Shown here piece after piece: positions 1 through 11,749 of a stretch of 64,000 nucleotides of DNA; the stretch's first letter is position 1, and every line of letters starts with the position of its first letter. The notes under the pieces were generated by a model. The model saw only the letters and a list, made by a program, of their open reading frames with translations, was not told the DNA's origin and ran no database searches. Origin of the DNA: Catonia carolina (lineage: Eukaryota > Arthropoda > Insecta > Hemiptera > Achilidae). Made by a program: the position numbers and the translations under genes. Where the stretch lies: the NCBI GenBank assembly GCA_035578175.1, contig JAQMRL010000003.1, positions 25,510,172 to 25,574,171 of the forward strand. Reading direction: 5' to 3'.

Positions 1-560
1 ATTGTTAATGTGATTATGGAGCAGGTGAGTAGTTTCAAATATCTGGGTTGCAATGTATCCTTCGATTGTGAGAGTGACATACCTCTGAAGCTGAATAAAT
101 TCAATGCGATATGTGGAACCATACATCGTACATTGAAGGGAAAAGCCAGAAAAGAAACAGAGTTGAAATTTTATAAGACAATGGCGATTCCACTAGTTAC
201 ATATGGAAGCGAGGTATGGACCACAACAAAGAGAGACGACTCGCGCATACAAGCTTCAGAGATGAGGTTCTTGAGACACATTCAGAGATACATAAGGTTG
301 GATCACATTAGAAACGAAGTGATAAGAGAAGAATGCAATGTACAGCCACTTGTAGATGTGATCAAGCAATATAGAAAAAGATGGACAGATCACCTGCTCC
401 GAATGCCACACAACCGTTTGCCACTTCAAGCCTGGATGTCCAAACCAGATGGTAGAAGGGATGTGGGTCGACCGAGGAAGAGGTGGAAACCGGAACAGGC
501 TCAATAGCCTAAACCATGACGGATGATGATGTTGATGATGATGATTATTGTTAACATTCT
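1..560 (+). mobile_element. LINE 3' end: C-terminal part of reverse transcriptase ORF and (GAT)n tail
   Basis: The frame 10-507 encodes the conserved post-RT region of an APE-type non-LTR retrotransposon: FKYLGC, FYKTMAIPLVTYGSEVW, SEMRFLRHIQ, RWTDHLLRM and GRPRKRW. It ends in a GATGATGATG-rich microsatellite at 520-545, typical of a LINE tail. The element enters from the left edge, so only its 3' end is seen. The same family occurs at 43601-43763 (-) and 49391-49823 (+). Clade is not determined. Confidence 0.8.
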
Positions 561-1164
561 GTAGAGAATTAATTGCCGGTTCAAAAACTGTATTATTTAA
601 TTATAAATGCTTAATGTTGGCGTTTAGCGAAAAAATAATATTTTATAAAGATTTTTGGAGTGAGAGACAATTTGTTTCATTTACCTCATTCTTCCTTCCA
701 TCGCCGCTCTAACGTTAATTTTTTTGTCCAGTTAATTTTCCTGAATAGGCCTTCTTTAATTTAACCATATTTAATATAAGAAGTTTAGGAGCTGTCTTTT
801 CGGACAACATGATTTTGGGTTTCTCGAAGGATATTCAAAACAATTTTTTTATTTATTTTTTATTTAGTTTTATTATAATTAAAGAGATTTGTGTTTAAGT
901 TTAATGGAATGTGTCATAAGTCATATGTCATATGTCATAAGTTGACATATGAATATAAAGTCTATCACCAATGTGTAAAATTCTTTATACCACAAAGTAA
1001 CAAAAAAACAGTTTTTGTTTTACTCTAGCTTGTCATATTAGAAAGTTCTTTGAAGTTGTAAAATAAATAAAAAATAAATCTACGCCATTTACTCGAAATA
1101 AGAAATTAATTATTGTTCTCAATAATATGAAGTAACTTGTTTTATTTTCATTTTTTCAATGTAG

Positions 1165-1346
1165 CAAGAAGTATGTTAGAGTAGGTGAACTCGATAAAGA
1201 TAAGAATCCTTCTTGTGATGGTAATAGATGCGCACCGTCTTACGTTGATTATGAAGTTGAGGAAGTAATCAAGCCTAAAGCTCATGTAACTTCCCGACCT
1301 ACTGATATAAGTCTTTTAAGAGTTAAAGGGACAATAACTTTTAATG
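1165..1346 (+). CDS. Copy 0 protease exon with catalytic Asp (exon 4 equivalent)
   Basis: 182 nt, the same length as exon 4 of copies 1 and 2. Acceptor ...caatgtag, donor gtaag. It encodes [17 protein letters not shown], the Cys pair of the 70-80 loop (SCDGNRC) and the Asp motif TDISLLR. Confidence 0.85.
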
Positions 1347-4300
1347 GTAAGTTTTAATTATTAAAGTGTATTTAACATTTCACGCTTATATATAGTGACA
1401 GGGTAGTGTCATGATTCGAGTTCATTATGGGAAGAGGAGGAGGGTTATTTTATGTGAGGTTATACATTATTAGGATCTACCCTCCGCCACTGAATCATCC
1501 AAATAATCGTTTGCATAAACTGTATTGTTATTTTGATGTGTGTATGATTACTGGCTGGTAGTTAGTTATCATTTACTATTAAGTACTTGCTTAGCTCTAA
1601 GCTATTCTTGGCTTCATTTTTTTGCTATTTCTGTTCTTTATAACTGCACCCAGGAGACTTTGAAAAGGTGTATAGGACACAAGGTTCATAACATACAAGG
1701 TGTATAGGATATGTCAAGATAAAACTAATAAGCTTAAATACCAGGTGGCCCATATGTCGGTTTCCCCATGAGATGGGAAATTTTATTTTGATAAGTTGGT
1801 GATAGTGTAATTTTGGCAGCATCACGTACAACATTCATTAGTTGTCTGTAACAGTGGCTAGTGTGAGATTCGTCTCCGTGTTGTTAATATTTTTCCTTTG
1901 TAACGGTACTTTTAAAATGTTCACAACTGAACAACGAGTTTATGTGCTTTAGTTGAGGTGGAAGCATCATAAAAATACTGCTAAAGTACTGGAAGAATTT
2001 AGTGATAAGTACCCAGGTGTGTCGTTACCGACTCGGCAACGAAAGTTAAATAAAAAAAATCTGAAAACACAAGAAGCGTATTAAATGCCCCGAAGTGTGG
2101 TCGTCCACGATCGATTTGCAATGACGATAACCTACAATAGGTTGCTGAAGCGTTTGTATCCAGTCCTGGTAAATCAATTCGTAAGGCATCTTCTGAACTA
2201 AGGTTATTACGAAGTAGCGTGCAAAGGATGATGAAGGAATTAAAATTGAAGCCATTTCGTCCATCTTTACTCCAAGCGCTTCATGAGGACGGTAATGACG
2301 GGTGGTTGTAATTCTATGAGACAGTCGCTATACGTGCAGAAGCCGATCCAAACTTTTTGCGATCAATTTTATGGTCTGATGAGGCATGTTTCAAACTCAA
2401 TGGACGTGTTAATCGGCATAACTGCGTGTGCTGGACGGATACAAATCCTCATATTGTAATTAAAAAAGAGCTTAATGTGCCTGGTGTTATGGTATGGGGA
2501 GGTATTTCGAGTACTGCACTGATAGGTTCTTATTTTTTTGAGGGAAATGTTAACTCGGAAAATTACTTACAAATTCTGCAGGAAGTAGTATTTCCGGAAC
2601 TTGAAAACAATTTCTGTTTACAATACCCAATCGCTCATCTGGCAACAAGATAGCACTCCAGCACATTTCCGTATCGAAGTTCGAGAGTTTTTAAATTCCA
2701 AAGCTGATGAATGGGTTGGTCGTCGTGGTACAATCAAATGGCCTGCGCGCTCGCCAGACTTAACGCCATGTGATTTTTTACTGTGGGGCATTGTAAAGGA
2801 ACTAGTGTATTCTTCCAAGCCACAAAACCTGCACGGACTAAAAAGATCAATTGAAATTGCATTTGACTATGTAAATGACAATGAAATGCTGCTGTTGAAA
2901 ATTTGTGAATCAGTTTTAAGTCTCCGTATAAAGTGTATAGAGAATCATGGTAGACATTTTGAACTCCTGTTGTAACGTTTTTAACGTAATATATATATAT
3001 ATATATGTATAGTCTAAGTATCAGACGAACTAATGTCCCATAGCCGAGCGAATGAGAAAGAGATATGTGGCATAACTACGCATGCGCCCAAAGGTCTTTA
3101 CCGTTATAATCCAAATCTGAAAACATACTACAGTCGTTATATTACTCGTTAGTTTACTGCATGCATAACGTTTGTTCACAACAATGAGTAAAATTATACG
3201 ACAATGTTATTGTAACGGCGCGTACGGCTTGTGCGAGTGAGAGCGTTATGCATTCTCTCACTCCCACGGCTAGGGGACACTAGTTCATCTGAATACTGTA
3301 CAGTCCATTTATAATAAATTTGTTTTTTTTTGTCTATAGGTTTCTTATTACATTAACCTTTCTTCCGATTTCCGTAAATATTGGGGACCGACATATGGGC
3401 CACCCTGTATTACTAATAATAAATTTTGTTAAATCATTACTTAGTACTTATTTGGTACCTTTTTTACCATTACTTACTATCTTACTTTAATAAGTGTGTC
3501 ATCCTCTTACGTAACAGGATGAAATAATAGTACAAACATGATAATAATAGTACTTAATTAGTCTCAAAGTTTACTTACTAATTTACTTATTTTTCAATGA
3601 AAAAGCTATTTAGAGAGAAATTCTCGTACGCAGTAAAATTAATCAAGTATTTAAAGCTTTTGGCTTCTTACTGGCATATTTATATCTGCATAAGTAGGTT
3701 TTGGTTCAAATTATTTAGTGCTGTGATTTGCAAAATAGTAATCAATTTTGTTGGCATTAGTTATCAAACATCTAACGTACAGTAGGCCTACTGGCTTATT
3801 TTTACATTTTTTATCATTTTTCAATTTAATATTTACTTTTTCATGAGGATTATGGTTCAGCTTATAACTTCATGATTTTAGAATTGATGTTTCTCTTCTT
3901 AGAAAGTTGCTGGGTCGTTCAATGTTTTTTTTATTTCTTCTCAGAGTCTGCTATAAGCACTATATCATGTGCTTTTCAAATGCAATGAAATCTTTCTTCG
4001 TTACCTTCTATGCCTGTTTGAAAGTTAACAGATTGCATGAAAATTTAATGCAGTTTTAAAAATTGTTTTTGTGATGCGGTCAGCGATTAGTCAGATACAG
4101 AAACTCTCTTCCTCGTATTTATAACTTATTACTCTTTTTTACGTTCATGCCTGTCAAGAATTGAGTATGTACTTAGCTCAGTAATCTAGAGTAAACTCCT
4201 TGAAATAAATTCCAGATAATTTATAATAAGAAATATTTTTATTCATTTGCAGATTTTGTTACACCAGTTTGTTTGGAATACGGTCGACTTTTAAAAGAAG

Positions 4301-7300
4301 ATCATGTTGGTAAAAATGTGGTTGTAACTGGATTTGGACAGATTAATTATGGTAAGACATTACTTCATTAATTTTATAAGTTACCGTGTGAAGGAAGTCG
4401 TACAAACTTTAATACATTTTTATAGCTAGAGATAAAAATTTGAAAGGATTTAAATGTTATTAATTAAAAAAATTTCCCGTTTTTGGGGTAGAAATTCATA
4501 AGTGTAATAGCCATGCACCAATTCAATGGCCCTTTATCAGTTTACATGTTTTATCTTGACCCTCCAACGATAATACATTTTGTTTTTTCAATGTTAATAT
4601 CCAGTTTTCACTTGTCATACCCTTCGATAAAATTTTGAGTCATACGAGGTGTGGCTATTAAATAACGAGACTGACGCTGCTGCGGATCAAGGAGGCATGC
4701 GTCAACCGTCATTAATCAACAGCTGTTTAGTGTGAACCTTTCTCTTTAGTATGCAGCTACTCTAGCTTCTGTAAACAACACCGTTTAGTCAGCGCCGACG
4801 TTCGCGTTATTGTTGTTTTTTCGTTTTGCGGGATAAAATGGTTAGTGGAATAGTAGAGCAACGAATTATTGTGAAATTTCACTTTAAACGTGGAAAAACT
4901 GCTACTGAAACTTATAATTTACTAAAAGAAGTGTATGGCAGTGAATGTTTATCGCGAGCACGTGGTTTTGAATGGTTTAAGCGTTTTAAAGATGACAGAG
5001 AAGACGTTGAAGATGATTCGCGGCCAGTTCAGCCTTCAACGTCAAAAACTGAGGAAAATGTCGAAATAGTCGGTAATTTGATTCGGTCTGACATTCGATT
5101 AAGTATTCGCGCAATTGGTGAAACTGTAGGTATTGATAAAGAATCTGTACGAAAAATTTTACATGACAATTTTAACATGCGAAAAGTGTGTGCTAAAATC
5201 GTGCCTAAAATTCTAACGTTTGAATAACAAGAAGGTCGCAAAAATGTTTGTACTGACACTTTGTACGCGATTGAAAATTACCCAAATTTTTTGGAAACGA
5301 TAATAACATGTGATGAAACGTGGTTTTTTACTTATGATCCGGAAACGAAGCGCCAATCCATGCACTGGAAGAGCCAAACTTCACCGAGAGCCAAAAAAGC
5401 TCGAATGAGCAAGTCAAAATTTAAAGCAATGATGATTGTTTTTTTTATATCCATGGGATTGTGTACCTTCACTGGGTTCCTGAAGGTCAAACAATTAATC
5501 AATATTACTACCTTGAGGTACTTTCTAAACTACGTCAAAGAGTAAGGAAAAAACGCCCCGAAATGTGGAAGGACACATCATGGGTTCTACACCAAGGCAA
5601 TGCGCCAGCTCATTTCGCGTTATCTCTCAAGAGGTTCCTGGCCAAGTACAGCATCTCAGTGTTAAAACACCCAACTTATTCAACAGATCTTGCACCATGT
5701 AACTTCTACCTGTTCCATAAGGTGAAATCTGCATTAAAAGGGACAAGATTTGAGTCTGTGGAAGCTGTAAAAGAGAAAGCGGCCCGTGTCCTGAAGGAGC
5801 TGACAGAAGATGACGTCCAGCATTGTTTCCAACCATGGAAAATTCGCATGGAGCGTTGTAGGGATATAGAAGGAGTGTATATTGAAGGTGACAAAAAGCG
5901 ATTATGTATAAAATTAAAATAAATGTTTTTACAACGTCAGTCTCGTTATTCGGGCATGGCATTTTTTCATACGTTACAAAAAATTAATTTCATCCTTCAC
6001 CGTCTGCATTAGCAGCAATTTGCAAAACAGTCGGACGTTAAACCAAAAAAAAAAAAAAAAAAAAGTCTCGTTATTTGATAGCCGAACCTCGTTTATTCTA
6101 TATCCTGTTCATATTCAGTCATCAGAAAACAAAGTGTAGACATTTAATATTCAAACATTCATCCCAGCGCAATTAATGGTCGAGTTTTATTGGCAACAAT
6201 GGTCATCCCTGTTTACCACTTTTGTTTACAATATAATCAGAGTAACTAGTACCCACCTTAACACAACTGTTTGGACAAACGTGCAAAGTTTTATAGCCAT
6301 TACTATTGAGACACCCACTTCTTAATCTCTTAGTGGTTTTCATAATTTTGACTGAGGAATAAAGTCAAATGTTTTTTTCAGATCGACGAACAACAAATGT
6401 AAATAACTACCATAAACTTATGGCTATTTTTATAATAAATAATATTTCGGGGATTTAGACCACGACAAATGAACACTCTCTGATTAAAACAACACTTGAT
6501 CAATAATTTCATATTTTCCAAAGAGGTGTGTAATTATGCCTACAATTTAAAATTGTTTCTACTTGAGTACCATTAAGTATGAAACTTTGGGAGATATTTG
6601 AAGATCTGTTAAAGGACAGCTTATTTAAAAAAAAAACTTTATTGACATCTCACTAATCCTTTTATACTTGTAAATTCTGACATTTTCCTTTATCTTGTAG
6701 CATTTTTAGGAGTATATAAACATTTGACAAGCATGAACTCATCAGGAATTGGAGAGATTTGACTCAATTTCGAGTTATTATTTTTTTGACTTTATATTGT
6801 AACGTTCATTCCGGGTTCTCTTCAGGATATGGTTATTTTTAAGTAATAAAATGCTTCTAATTTTATAAGAAAAATTTATTCAAAAATTAATTACTTACAT
6901 TAATTGTTACAGTTTTAGCAACTAGTAGATTACAGTAAACTATTTAAATTAAAAGCAGACTTAATTTCTTCTTCTTTTAACTTTTGAGACCCCATAGGAT
7001 CACTTTAGCTCAAATTCAGGTTGTTCCAGGGTGGGTTTCTTTAAGAAGCACGCCCTCTTGAGACCGCCTTCCTTTTGTTTGGCCCACACTTTCTTAGGAC
7101 GCTCCGATCTTTGTCTCCGGTCTTCATCGGTAAACACCCTGTTGTATACTCTCCTGGGTTTTGCTGTACCATATTTTTTTATATTGGGTTTTTTGTGCCA
7201 TATCTTGCTGTACATTTTTCAGCCACTTAGGTCTCGACACCTTATCCCAAAATTGGCTGATCAACCGGTTCACAAGTCTGGAGTTTTCTGTTCTGAGTAG

Positions 7301-10300
7301 GTGTCCTAGGAATGATATTCTTTTCCTTCTGAAGTTGTTTCTTAGCGAGGTGATTAGCTTGTAGATATTTTTGTTTGGGATTAACCGCCACTGTCCTTCC
7401 ACCATATGCTTTTTGTTTATGCACTTCCTCAGTATTCTTCTTTCTATTTTCTCAATTCTGTCGGTGTCTCCCACGCGATACGGCCTGAATAAAGTTTCGC
7501 TGGCATAGTGAATTTCAGGGAGAACCACTGTTTGGTAGTGTCGTAGTTTGGTTTTTGTTGACAGACACTTCTTGTTGTAGATGTTTTGAGTGGTGATCAG
7601 GGATTTTTTCAGTTTATTAATCTTTTCTTGCCATATGAGCCTTTCGTTGAGACAGTTGGTTATGGTTTCTCCTAGATATTTAAATTTTTCTACAAGTTCT
7701 ATTTGGTTTTTGTTAATATTTACGCAATTTATGCAGACTGGATCTCTGACCATGATTTTCGTCTTTTCATAGGATACAGACTTAATTTATTATAAAATTT
7801 TTAAAACTTAACAGAGACTTAAAATAAAGAAGTATGGCCGTTTAAAATCTAATAATTAATTATATCTTATATATAATTGTACAAAATAATAAAAATTTTA
7901 CACTGTTTGCCTGTCACGAAGAATCTATTTCAAAACGCGATACTCAAACCGGTTCTTATTCACTTCATTACAATTTCTTATAACGTCTAATAATTAATAA
8001 TTAAACCTTATTTATAATGTACAAAATAATAACAATTTTACACTATTTGCCTATCACGAAGAATCTATTTCAAAACGCGACACGCAAACCCGTTCTTATT
8101 CACTTTATTACAATTTCTTATAACATCAGTAACTTCATTTCAATTCACATAATACTGACTGACTAACTAATGAACGACCGCTTTTATGTTATAAATCGCG
8201 TAGAATTTCTTGAAAGATAAAGCATAAAATAGAATAATAGACCACAAAAATAGTAAGTGAATGATCTTTTTTTTGTCATCAGTCTATCGACTGGTTTGAT
8301 GCAGTTCTCCAAGCTGTTCTATCTTGCGCAAGTCGTTTCATATCTACATACCTGTAACACCCTACATCTTTTGTAATTTGCTTTATATATTCTAATCATT
8401 GCCTCCCTCTACAATTTACTCCCTCAATATTACCCTCCATTATTGATAGCCCAATACCTGGATGTCTTAGGATATGCCCCACTAGCCTAAGAACCTCTAA
8501 ATTACTTATTTTGTCCACCCACCTAATCTTTAACATTTTCCTATAACACCACATTTCAAAAGCTTCTATCCTCTTCTTTACTGCAGCCCCTATCACCCAC
8601 GTTTCACTTCCGTATAATGCTACACTCCAAATATAATGTATTAAGAAATTTTTCCTAATCTGTAAATAAATGTTTGTAGTCAGTAAGCTGTTTTTCATTT
8701 CAAAGGCTTTTCTGGCTTGAGCAATTCTACTCTTGATATCACTCGTGCTTCTACCATCCGTTGTTATTTTACTCCCTAGATAGCAGATTCCCAAACTTCC
8801 TGTATGTTTTCGTTGCCTACTTTTAAATTTCCCATCTCTTCTAAACCACTCTTGCTGCTGCACAACACTTTCGTTTTGTTCTTATAAATTTTCATGAAGT
8901 AATCCTTTCTCAAGATCTCATCCATTCCATTTAAGGCATCCTCTAGTTCTTTCTTTTTCTCGGCTAATACTATATCATCGGCGTGATATATCATCGGTGA
9001 ATGATCTAGAGAAAAATAAAAATAAAAAGGACATACTATTAAAACTCTTTACAATGTACTAGAAAATCAATAAGTGACTGAAGACTAGCCGTTTTTCCGA
9101 CAAGCAATTAATTGCACCTGCCAAAAGCACCATTTCTCATCTACTTCATTACTTGATATATTTACTCTTATATAAAATACTTTCACAGAAACAATCGATA
9201 TAGAGTATACTCGTATTTGTGATTTTAATCTGCTTGTTTCATTACTGCTGAGTTAAATAACCTTTGTGCTTTGTATGCTGGTTCGTAAAATGAACCTATC
9301 GTTGATTTATTGAGGGTAAAAAAAATTTAAAAAAAAAAAAAAAAAAAATTATATCAGTATAGTCACTTGAGTCACGAGTTTGCCCTTGTTTGCAACAAGG
9401 GGTACAGGGGGAAGCATAAGTGCGCATGCGCGACTGCTTTAATTTCAGTACGACAAACATAACAACTTATACTATAACCAGAGCATATACAATATATCGC
9501 GAAACCTTTTGTAGGTTAACTGTACGAATATAACTGTTTGTTACCGTAAACAGAAATGTCGGTTTCTTGAAAATATGGTCGAACTATTCACAGTGCTGAA
9601 CGAAATCTAATATGCAATGTAATAAAATGTTGTGAAGTTGAAGCTAAACAAAAATGCCTATCCGTGCCTCATAACAAACGCAGTGAGCGAGCGGCTAACT
9701 ACTGTGATGTTTCTCTTTCGACAATTCGAAAAATAAAGAAGGAAATTAAGGACGTGAAGAAGCTATTCTTTAACAGTTTTGTTGACACCTGGTAAAGAAA
9801 AGAAAACAGGTAGATACTAGAGAGACTGATAATGAAAACGCCGGTAAAATCAATAGTAAAGAAGGCGATTCATTCGTAATTACAGTAAATCAAACATTTC
9901 TAGTCTTGTAATTTAGCTATAGGCAATACAGGTCACTTTTATTTTTTATAAGGTTTATGAAGAAAACATTTTCTCGGAATAAACCACAGCTTACAAAATG
10001 TATGTAGGAACTGTACGTTAGTGAAATGTACGAGTAGTATCTCACTGTTGAAGTTGGCAGCACTTCAAATATTTCCCTTCCCTTCCTCACAACCCATACA
10101 TACGCAAAAGGCAATCTCGTGACTTTAGTATCTATAGAATGAATTAGGATTTCTCAATTAGAATTCTACTCTCAATTATAATTAATAATTATGACAAGAA
10201 TATTTGAGTTTGAATTCCAGTTGTATAGTTACATATAATAAAATAATATTTTAATAAACATAAACAATTCACATTTAATATTTTTTTTGTTGTATTTGTT

Positions 10301-10624
10301 TTATCAGAAACACACGAATCACCGAGAGTACTTCAGTATCTATCAGAGAAAGTAATTAAGACATCGGACTGCATCAGAGCATGGATGGACTACTCAATCA
10401 GTACCAAACAAATATGTGTTGTAGGCAATTTTGGTAGAGACACTTGTAATGGCGATTCTGGAGGGCCTTTACATTTAATCTCAGATGTGGATGGGATACC
10501 TCGATACTTTTTAATCGGAGTCTTATCTCACGGTCAAATTTCCTGTGGTGCAACTAAAGCCCCTAGTTTGTTTACCAGAGTATCGTGTTTATTATCTTGG
10601 ATATTGAACAAAATTCGCCCTTGA
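1165..10624 (+). CDS. S1 serine protease paralogue, copy 0 (3' part; three exons in window)
   Basis: A secreted trypsin-like serine protease whose first three exons lie left of the window. Exons are 1165-1346, 4253-4351 and 10308-10624, each with AG/GT boundaries and the same phases (2, 1, 1) as copies 1 and 2, and they join in frame to a TGA at 10622-10624. The catalytic Asp exon reads VRVGELD ... TDISLLR; the last exon carries [10 protein letters not shown] (catalytic Ser, with Asp six residues earlier, predicting Arg/Lys specificity) and ends in WILNKIRP like the paralogues. The usual GWG motif is GFG here, and the last exon is one codon longer than in copy 1. Intron 4 holds a Tc1-like element; intron 5 (about 6 kb) holds a mariner, two LINE fragments and a TIR element. 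The reading frame is intact, so it is probably functional, although the His exon is not visible. An AATAAA lies at 11017-11022. Confidence 0.85.
2357..2975 (+). pseudogene. Tc1-like transposase catalytic region (two frames)
   Basis: Frames 2357-2653 and 2601-2975 overlap and together cover the DDE catalytic part: SDEACF (first D), HLATR/QQDSTPAHF (second D region) and SPDLTPCDFLLWG. A frameshift sits at about 2630-2640. The N-terminal part upstream (1918-2350) is also broken. Confidence 0.8.
3011..3303. mobile_element. MITE nested in the Tc1-like element
   Basis: Imperfect inverted ends: AGTATCAGACGAACTAATGT at about 3018 matches the complement of the 3' end near 3300 (AGTATTCAGATGAACTAGTG). 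The ends continue into GTCCCATAGCCG / GTCCCCTAGCCG and a GAATGAGA / GAGTGAGA stretch. There is no coding capacity. It lies between the transposase stop and the right TIR. Confidence 0.6.
4253..4351 (+). CDS. Copy 0 protease exon 5 equivalent
   Basis: 99 nt between a tttgcag acceptor and a gtaag donor. It encodes DFVTPVCLEYGRLLKEDHVG followed by VVVTGFGQINY. The Cys of PVCL is the partner expected for the prosegment disulfide. The GWG of the family is GFG. Confidence 0.85.
4826..5922 (+). pseudogene. mariner transposase, three broken frames
   Basis: The parts together span nearly a full mariner transposase (about 345 aa in intact family members). The first catalytic Asp is in CDETWFF and the second in the HQGNAPAHF region, where the usual HDNA is replaced by HQGNA. 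That loss of the second Asp adds to the frame breaks. Confidence 0.85.
5951..6063 (+). mobile_element. 5'-truncated SINE (family A) with 12-bp target duplication
   Basis: AGTCTCGTTATT is duplicated at 5939-5950 and 6064-6075. The body starts CGGGCATGGCATTTTTTCAT and ends GGACGTTAAACC plus a 20-A tail. The tail matches the SINE at 28545-28744 and the minus-strand SINEs at 38549 and 57139. The tRNA-like head is missing. Confidence 0.85.
6968..7776 (-). mobile_element. 5'-truncated LINE with CAGACTTAATTT target duplication
   Basis: The 12-bp CAGACTTAATTT occurs at 6956-6967 and 7777-7788. On the minus strand the frame 7753-7124 reads the post-RT part of a LINE ORF2: VEKFKYLGETI, LRHYQTVVLPEIHYASETL, IEKIERRILRK and KRISFLGHLLRTENSRLVNR. 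The 3' part continues in another frame to about 7000. The 3' end (plus-left) is A/GAA-rich. It lies in intron 5 of protease copy 0. Confidence 0.82.
7848..8124. repeat. 138-bp direct tandem duplication
   Basis: Two copies, 7848-7985 and 7986-8124, share TCTAATAATTAAT, GTACAAAATAATAA, CACGAAGAATCTATTTCAAA and TTCTTATTCACTT, with scattered differences. No ORF. The sequence resembles the AT-rich families at 15760 and 43790. Confidence 0.8.
8268..8996 (-). mobile_element. 5'-truncated RTE-type LINE (same family as 25170-28531)
   Basis: Flanked by GTGAATGATCT at 8257-8267 and 8997-9007. Reading minus, it matches the 3' end of the intact [56 protein letters not shown] and [15 protein letters not shown]. 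It ends in the ACTGATGAC(A)n terminus. It has a frameshift near 8790-8860 and an internal deletion around the [10 protein letters not shown] segment. Confidence 0.88.
9360..10136 (+). mobile_element. Non-autonomous TIR element with transposase N-terminal remnant
   Basis: Ends are inverted: TATAG..ACT..AGTCACGAGTTTGCC at 9358-9385, with the complement of GGCAATCTCGTGACT at 10110-10124 and CTATA at 10133. The + strand at about 9588-9780 encodes a short helix-turn-helix-like peptide (ERNLICNVIKCCEVEA, NKRSERAANYCDVSLSTIRK) resembling the DNA-binding start of IS630/Tc1-type transposases. No catalytic domain is visible. It lies in intron 5 of protease copy 0. Confidence 0.65.
10308..10624 (+). CDS. 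Copy 0 protease last exon with catalytic Ser
   Basis: 317 nt from a ttatcag acceptor to TGA. It contains [20 protein letters not shown] and FTRV, the standard C-terminal S1 motifs. An internal ATG at 10382 opens the same frame, but the exon starts upstream at 10308. Confidence 0.88.
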
Positions 10625-10684
10625 TATTTGTGCATGATTGTGACACAAGAAAATAGCATTTAAAAGTTATGTGTAAAAAAACTT

Positions 10685-10745
10685 AGATGAAAACTGCCAG
10701 ACCTAACCGGACATCTAACCCGGGACCTCCAACATTACGAATTAG
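10685..10745 (-). repeat. Possible decayed tRNA-derived SINE head
   Basis: The complement contains a B-box-like GGTCCCGGGTTAGAT next to GGTTAGGTCTGGCAG, the arrangement seen in the other minus-strand SINEs of this window. It is short and weak. Confidence 0.35.
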
Positions 10746-11023
10746 TAGTACTAGTATTAGTCTAGAATGAAATTAGGGTTTTTCTTTCGCGAGGGGGGAC
10801 TAAAGCCCCTCATGCATTCTCCTACATGCCTTCTACTACGTGTCCCCTTCTACGTGCCTGGTTTTTGTACAAATTTAAATTCATGAAAGAATCATATATG
10901 TGCGTTATGGACTTGTTTAGTAAGTATTAAAGATGATACTGTACACAATTTCATTAGCTGTGATGTTTGTTTGTTTCTAAAATGATAGAATTACTTTGAT
11001 TCTGTTATTAAAATGTAATAAAC

Positions 11024-11460
11024 CTTTTTTGTCATCAATCTCTCGACTGGTTTGATGCAGTTCTCCAAGCTGTTTTATCTTGGGCAAGTCGTTTTACATA
11101 TACATACCTGCAATACCACTCATCGTTTGTAATTTGCTTTAAATATTTTAACCTTTGCCTCCCCCTACAATTCACTCTCAATATTACCCTCCATTTTTGA
11201 TAGAGCAATGTCTTAATATATGCCTCACTAGCCTATCTTTTCTTCTGGTAAGATATTTCCATATACTTCTTCTTTCAACCACCTTTCTAAGAACCCTTAA
11301 ATTACTTATTTTGTCCACCCACCTAATCTATTAAATTTTCCTATAACACCACATTTTAAAAGCTTCTTTCCTCTTTCTTTCTACAACCCCTATCACCCAC
11401 GTTTCACTCCCGTACATTGCTACACTCCAAAGTAGTGTTTTAAGACATTTTTTTCCTTAA
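11024..11460 (-). mobile_element. RTE-type LINE 3' fragment
   Basis: Starts at the plus-left with CTTTTTTGTCATCAATCTCT, the same 3' terminus as 8268 and 28531. It carries the coding strand for [17 protein letters not shown] and the downstream region, with small deletions. No clear target duplication was found. Confidence 0.82.
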
Positions 11461-11749
11461 AACACTATAATAAGCATTTAACAGATTTTGTAGCTTTCAG
11501 ATGGTTCAACGTGAGAAACTTAGCCTAGATTTTGAAATTCCTTCAACCAGTTCATCAGCTTTTACAGTCACTTTTGAATTTTAAACCGGATAAGCATGAT
11601 TGAAACAGTATTTTCGACTTTTTAAAAATCATTCAAACTTTTGATTAAAGCAACTTGATTATTAAAACTATTCAAAATTGTAATCGTGTATTTAAACTAG
11701 GTAAACCTGTGTAATATTTGTCAATATTGTTTAGGACAAAAAATTAATT

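Larger units (their letters stand above)
1741..3407 (+). mobile_element. Tc1/mariner-superfamily DNA transposon with decayed DDE transposase
   Basis: 1667 bp bounded by inverted repeats (AGGTGGCCCATATGTCGGT at the left, its complement at 3387-3405) and flanked by TA on both sides. The transposase on + begins about 1918 (MFTTEQRVYVL, an HTH-type N-terminus) and continues through SDEACFKLNG..VNRHN, VPGVMVWGGI, QDSTPAHF and WPARSPDLTPCDFLLWG to about 2975. It is broken by an early in-frame stop after VYVL, further stops and at least two frame changes (for example near 2100-2300 and 2600-2660), so it is inactive. It lies in intron 4 of protease copy 0. Confidence 0.85.
4645..6091 (+). mobile_element. 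mariner-family DNA transposon, inactivated
   Basis: Inverted ends: CGAGGTGTGGCTATTAAATA at the left, with the complement of CGAGGTTCGGCTATCAAATA at the right end near 6091; TA precedes the left end. The transposase on + is split over three frames (4826-5227, 5261-5545, 5461-5922). It shows the N-terminal HTH region (QRIIVKFHFKRGKTATET), CDETWFFTYDPETKRQS, HQGNAPAHFALSLKRFLAK, DLAPCNFYLF and KSALKGTRFESVEAVKEKAA. It ends in a stop after LTFE and has a second frame change near 5460. A SINE (5951-6063) interrupts the 3' UTR. It lies in intron 5 of protease copy 0. Confidence 0.88.

Noticed and set aside
1..1164. Exon 3 (catalytic His) of protease copy 0
   Set aside because: No TAAHC-like coding sequence occurs before 1165; exons 1-3 must lie left of the window or be lost.
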